DNA of 64,000 bases from Selenomonadaceae bacterium (GTDB lineage Bacteria; Bacillota; Negativicutes; Selenomonadales; Selenomonadaceae). Below are positions 61,010 to 64,000 of this stretch, in pieces; position 1 is the first letter of the stretch, and each line of letters begins with the position of its first letter. The stretch is from contig JAFRRH010000013.1 in assembly GCA_017428215.1 (NCBI GenBank), forward strand, positions 39,261-103,260, read 5' to 3'. The notes under the pieces were generated by a model. The model made no database searches and had not been told where the DNA came from. It saw only the letters and a list, made by a program, of their open reading frames with translations. The position numbers were made by a program, and so were the translations under genes.

Positions 61010-61898
61010 AATTTTGATAACTGCACACGTCCAACCCGACGGCGACGCAATCGGCTCAACGCTGGCTTTAATGCAAATGTTGCGTGCTTTAGGCAAGGAA
61101 GCGCAGATTTTTATCGACGACACTGTTAGAAAAAATTTGCATGCTCTGCCGCATTTTGAAGAGATTCGCCGACCAAAGGACGGAGAAAAATTCGACGCAG
61201 ATTTGATGATTGTTTTGGACACGTCGATTGACAGGATTGGTAACGTTAGCAAGCTGACTGACGCGCCGATTTTAAACATAGACCACCATGTAACCAACAG
61301 TGGCGAAGGCGGCGAACTTTACGTTGAGACTAAGGCGGCGGCGACTTGCGAAATTATTTTTAAGCTTGCTAATGAACTCGACGCGCAAATTACGCCGGAA
61401 ATCGCCACGTGTCTTTATACGGGCTTAGCGACGGATACGGGTTTTTTCCAATTTTCAAACACCCGCGCAGAAACTTTAGCCGCCGCGTCGAAGTTGATAA
61501 CTTATGGTGTAAGTCCGCATTTTATTTCCGAACAGCTGGAGAAAAAATCTTTAACGGAAGTGCGCGGGCTTAGTGCCGCTTTAAATTCGTTAAAAATGTT
61601 TTACGGCGATAAAGTTGCGGGTATGTTTATCAATCACGAGACGGCGAAAACTTTTGATTCGACTGAGGGCTTTATAGACGAAATTCGCGTGATTGAAACC
61701 GTCGACGTGGCATTTCTTATCACGGAGAAGGCTCCAAAAGTTTGCCGTGTAAGTATGCGGTCAAAGGGCGTCAACGTTGCGCAAATTGCTGATAAGCTTG
61801 GCGGCGGCGGACATATTCGGGCGGCGGGGTGCACACTTAAGACGACACTGGCAGAGGCAGAAAAAATTTTAGTTGAGGCAATCGGCGAGGCATTATGA
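60960..61898 (+). CDS. nrnA: Bifunctional oligoribonuclease/PAP phosphatase
   Basis: 312 residues from ATG 60960 (AAGGAG nine bases upstream). It degrades nanoRNA and 3'-phosphoadenosine-5'-phosphate. DHH motifs: ITAHVQPDGDAIGS, VLDTSIDRIG, NIDHHVTN, and the C-terminal DHHA1 GGGGHIRAAGC. Overlaps rbfA at the start and truB by four bases at the end. Confidence 0.94.
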   Translation: MLITLKEAAEKIKAANKILITAHVQPDGDAIGSTLALMQMLRALGKEAQIFIDDTVRKNLHALPHFEEIRRPKDGEKFDADLMIVLDTSIDRIGNVSKLTDAPILNIDHHVTNSGEGGELYVETKAAATCEIIFKLANELDAQITPEIATCLYTGLATDTGFFQFSNTRAETLAAASKLITYGVSPHFISEQLEKKSLTEVRGLSAALNSLKMFYGDKVAGMFINHETAKTFDSTEGFIDEIRVIETVDVAFLITEKAPKVCRVSMRSKGVNVAQIADKLGGGGHIRAAGCTLKTTLAEAEKILVEAIGEAL

Positions 61899-62752
61899 GA
61901 GACGGATTTATAAATCTCAATAAACCTTCGGGCATGACGAGCCACGACGCGGTTAATCATGTGCGGAGGATTTTTTCTACGCGCAAAGTTGGACATGCCG
62001 GAACGCTTGACCCTCAAGCTTGTGGCGTTTTACCGATTGCGATTAATCAAGCGACAAAATTTATCGAATATCTTGCCGACTGCGATAAAAGTTATCGCGC
62101 TGAAATTTTATTTGGCATTTCAACTGACAGCGGCGACCTTGACGGAAAAATTATTGCCCGCGCAGAAAATTTCCATATGCCGACGACCGATGAGCTTAAC
62201 GCAATATTAAAAAGTTTTGTCGGGGAAATTGAGCAGAAGCCGCCGAAATTCTCCGCGATAAAAATTCATGGACGCAAAGCTTACGACCTCGCCAGAAAGA
62301 ATTTTGAATTCGATATGCCGCGCAGGCTTGTAAAAATTTCTAGTATCGAACTCGTTGACTTGGATAAAAATTCGGCGACGATTGAAATTGATTGCGGCAA
62401 GGGCACTTATGTTAGAAGTTTAGCGATTGATATTGGCGAACGATTGAACTTGCCAACGACGCTAAAAAATTTGATTCGACTAAGGGTCGGCGACTTTGAT
62501 TTAAAAAAATCGCTGACGTTTGACGAAATAAAAAAATTCGGCGCGGATTGTCTCCTGCCGATTGAAGATTGCTTGAAACATTTACCCATATTTGAACTTA
62601 ACGAGCGGCGAATTCGCGCTTTTCTGAACGGTTTACCAACGACTGTTAACGCACCCGACGAAAAACTTTTAAGGATTATTTCGGGCGGAAAATTTTTGGG
62701 TATTGGGCGAATTGAACGCGGCGAGCTTCGGTCTTCAAAAATAATTGTATAA
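61895..62752 (+). CDS. truB: tRNA pseudouridine-55 synthase
   Basis: 285 residues. It converts U55 of tRNA to pseudouridine. GFINLNKPSGMTSHDAV and the catalytic Asp in KVGHAGTLDPQACGVLPI are intact, as is GTYVRSLAIDIG. Last gene of the rbfA-nrnA-truB group, followed by a terminator. Confidence 0.96.
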   Translation: MRDGFINLNKPSGMTSHDAVNHVRRIFSTRKVGHAGTLDPQACGVLPIAINQATKFIEYLADCDKSYRAEILFGISTDSGDLDGKIIARAENFHMPTTDELNAILKSFVGEIEQKPPKFSAIKIHGRKAYDLARKNFEFDMPRRLVKISSIELVDLDKNSATIEIDCGKGTYVRSLAIDIGERLNLPTTLKNLIRLRVGDFDLKKSLTFDEIKKFGADCLLPIEDCLKHLPIFELNERRIRAFLNGLPTTVNAPDEKLLRIISGGKFLGIGRIERGELRSSKIIV

Positions 62753-62756
62753 CGCA

Positions 62757-62793
62757 AAAGCGCGGGGAACAAAACCTCGCGCTTGAATTTTCT
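62757..62793. terminator. Terminator between truB and the tRNA array
   Basis: AAGCGCG and CGCGCTT pair around GGGAACAAAACCT, followed by GAATTTT on the plus strand. It may serve both converging transcripts. Confidence 0.65.
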
Positions 62794-62796
62794 TAT

Positions 62797-62882
62797 TGGT
62801 GCGGTTGATGAGACTTGAACTCATACGCCTTGTGAGCACTGCCCCCTCAAAGCAGCGTGTCTGCCTATTCCACCACAACCGC
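62797..62882 (-). tRNA. tRNA-Leu(GAG), copy 2
   Basis: Cloverleaf with long variable arm, loop TTGAGGG, and encoded CCA. Differs from the next gene only in one acceptor pair (T-A versus C-G). Confidence 0.95.
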
Positions 62883-62888
62883 GTGTTA

Positions 62889-62974
62889 TGGTGCGGTCGA
62901 TGAGACTTGAACTCATACGCCTTGTGAGCACTGCCCCCTCAAAGCAGCGTGTCTGCCTATTCCACCACGACCGC
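62889..62974 (-). tRNA. tRNA-Leu(GAG), copy 1
   Basis: Near-identical tandem copy with encoded CCA; acceptor GCGGTCG/CGACCGC. Confidence 0.95.
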
Positions 62975-62989
62975 ATATTTAATTTTGAA

Positions 62990-63075
62990 TGGTGCGGCAG
63001 AGAGGACTTGAACCTCCACGGGGTTGCCCCCACTAGCGCCTGAAGCTAGCGCGTCTGCCATTCCGCCACTACCGC
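62990..63075 (-). tRNA. tRNA-Leu(CAG)
   Basis: Anticodon stem CTAGC/GCTAG around TTCAGGC; long variable arm; encoded CCA. Confidence 0.95.
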
Positions 63076-63079
63076 ACAT

Positions 63080-63168
63080 TGGTGCCGAGGACCGGAATCG
63101 AACCGGTACGAGATTTTACTCTCGCAGGATTTTAAGTCCCGTGCGTCTGCCAGTTCCGCCACCCCGGC
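63080..63168 (-). tRNA. tRNA-Leu(TAA)
   Basis: Loop CTTAAAA between CGGGA and TCCTG; long variable arm; encoded CCA. Confidence 0.95.
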
Positions 63169-63172
63169 TTTT

Positions 63173-63246
<74 letters not shown>

Positions 63247-63249
63247 ATG

Positions 63250-63325
63250 TGGAGCCGGCTATAGGACTTGAACCTACAACCTGCTGATTACAAATCAGCT
63301 GCTCTGCCAATTGAGCTAAGCCGGC
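63250..63325 (-). tRNA. tRNA-Thr(TGT)
   Basis: Loop with TTTGTAA between CTGA and TCAG; acceptor GCCGGCT; encoded CCA. Confidence 0.96.
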
Positions 63326-63349
63326 GAAAATTGCGATTAAATTCTTAAA

Positions 63350-63425
63350 TGGTGCCTCAGAGCGGAATCGAACCACTGACACGGGGATTTTCAGTACCCT
63401 GCTCTACCAACTGAGCTACCGAGGC
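63350..63425 (-). tRNA. tRNA-Phe(GAA)
   Basis: Loop CTGAAAA after GGGTA; acceptor GCCTCGG; encoded CCA. Confidence 0.95.
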
Positions 63426-63428
63426 ATA

Positions 63429-63505
63429 TGGCGACCCGGATCGGACTTGAACCGACGACCTCCGCCGTGACAGGGCGGCATTCTAACCAACTAAACTACC
63501 GGGCC
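63429..63505 (-). tRNA. tRNA-Asp(GTC)
   Basis: Loop CTGTCAC between CCGCC and GGCGG; discriminator G; encoded CCA. Confidence 0.96.
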
Positions 63506-63513
63506 GGATTTAT

Positions 63514-63589
63514 TGGTGGGCGATGACAGGCTCGAACTGCCGACCCCCTGCGTGTAAAGCAGATGCTCTCCCGGCTGAGCTAATCGCCC
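63514..63589 (-). tRNA. tRNA-Val(TAC)
   Basis: Loop TTTACAC between CTGC and GCAG; acceptor GGGCGAT; encoded CCA. Confidence 0.96.
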
Positions 63590-63598
63590 TTATAAAAA

Positions 63599-63675
63599 TG
63601 GTGACCCGCCGGGGAATCGAACCCCGAACCTACTGATTAAGAGTCAGTTGCTCTACCAGTTGAGCTAGCGAGTCA
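63599..63675 (-). tRNA. tRNA-Lys(CTT)
   Basis: Loop CTCTTAA between CTGA and TCAG; acceptor TGACTCG; encoded CCA. Confidence 0.95.
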
Positions 63676-63687
63676 TATTACCAGATA

Positions 63688-63763
63688 TGGCTGGGGCAGC
63701 TGGATTCGAACCAACGATGCGGGAGTCAAAGTCCCGTGCCTTAACCGACTTGGCTATGCCCCA
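63688..63763 (-). tRNA. tRNA-Gln(TTG)
   Basis: Loop CTTTGAC between CGGGA and TCCCG; acceptor TGGGGCA; encoded CCA. Confidence 0.96.
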
Positions 63764-63780
63764 ACTCCTTTTAAAAAAAA

Positions 63781-63856
63781 TGGCTCCCCGGACTGGACTC
63801 GAACCAGTGACTCCCTGATTAACAGTCAGGTGCTCTACCGACTGAGCTACCGAGGA
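63781..63856 (-). tRNA. tRNA-Asn(GTT)
   Basis: Loop CTGTTAA between CCTGA and TCAGG; acceptor TCCTCGG; encoded CCA. First tRNA after the 5S gene. Confidence 0.96.
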
Positions 63857-63862
63857 ATATTT

Positions 63863-63978
63863 AGCGGCAAATACCTAGTCTTCCGGGGCGTCGCCACCCA
63901 AGTACCATCGGCGTATGAGTGCTTAACTACCGTGTTCGGAAAGGGAACGGGTGGAACCACTCAGCTATCTTCACCGCT
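63863..63978 (-). rRNA. rrf: 5S ribosomal RNA
   Basis: Minus strand, about 116 nt. CCACCCGTTCCCTTTCCGAAC, ACGGTAGTTAAGC and CGCCGATGGTACTTGGG are conserved 5S blocks, and the ends pair (AGCGG with CCGCT). It implies 16S and 23S genes to the right of the window, with the 12 tRNAs as the tail of that rRNA operon. Confidence 0.95.
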
Positions 63979-64000
63979 TAACTTTTGTAAGTTTTACAAA

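Overview
This 64 kb window looks like chromosome from an anaerobic, diderm Firmicute, most likely a member of the Negativicutes. This is inferred from gene content, since no search was run. The dprA-topA-like-trmFO-hslV order and the single long RelA/SpoT enzyme are typical of Firmicutes. A Ca-binding RTX protein with no signal peptide implies a type I secretion route across an outer membrane. Indolepyruvate:ferredoxin oxidoreductase points to anaerobic amino-acid fermentation, and a fused CobT-like pair resembles the ArsA/ArsB enzymes that attach phenolic lower ligands to cobamides. The sequence is moderately AT-rich and unusually full of A-runs meeting T-runs.

Layout. 1-9.9 kb (mostly minus): methyltransferase, ACT protein, PaaK, iorB/iorA, a DUF2142 membrane protein, the ArsA/ArsB-like fusion and a SpeD-like protein. 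Two tandem small-peptide cassettes sit between paaK and iorB. 9.9-14.5 kb (plus): cobK, a Nif3 protein, a MerR regulator and a short uvrA. 14.6-32.8 kb (mostly minus): a frameshifted permease, uvrC, a third small-peptide locus with two small RNA genes, rnhA, rpmB, yqgF-like, a DUF3084 protein, rel, a 1691-residue STAND/TPR ATPase, recJ, a GNAT acetyltransferase and two nucleotide-sugar genes. 32.8-36.8 kb: a decayed mobile island (IS256-type remnants in inverted orientation and two group II intron 3' ends) around a mobA-mobB fusion. 36.8-46.3 kb: a GT41 glycosyltransferase pair, a double-glycine leader peptide, RNase R, a thioesterase, a Uma2 protein, an HPr-domain fusion, carbonic anhydrase and a DUF401 permease. 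46.3-52.5 kb: the RTX protein, small membrane and pilin genes, a RelE-type toxin-antitoxin pair, proC and fliB. 52.6-57.2 kb (plus): dprA, a degenerate topA, trmFO and hslV. 57.2-60.6 kb: a Ser/Thr kinase locus. 60.6-62.8 kb: rbfA-nrnA-truB. 62.8-64 kb (minus): 12 tRNA genes downstream of a 5S rRNA gene, the tail of an rRNA operon.

The strongest unexplained signals are these. (1) Two tandem cassettes at 2.8-3.6 kb have the architecture of Fst/par type I toxin-antitoxin loci: a 32-residue hydrophobic peptide, a helix that covers the ribosome-binding site, a shared terminator, and a converging antisense promoter with a cognate 15-base repeat. The duplication copied the 3' end of iorB with it. 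(2) A third small hydrophobic peptide at 18.04 kb converges on two tandem ~105-nt RNA genes. (3) The protein at the topA position has lost nearly every topoisomerase catalytic motif. (4) A 15-bp palindrome lies at identical spacing upstream of two promoters 13.6 kb apart, one for the RTX gene and one for the kinase-locus membrane gene. (5) An HPr domain has Tyr in place of the phosphorylated His and is fused to an unknown domain.
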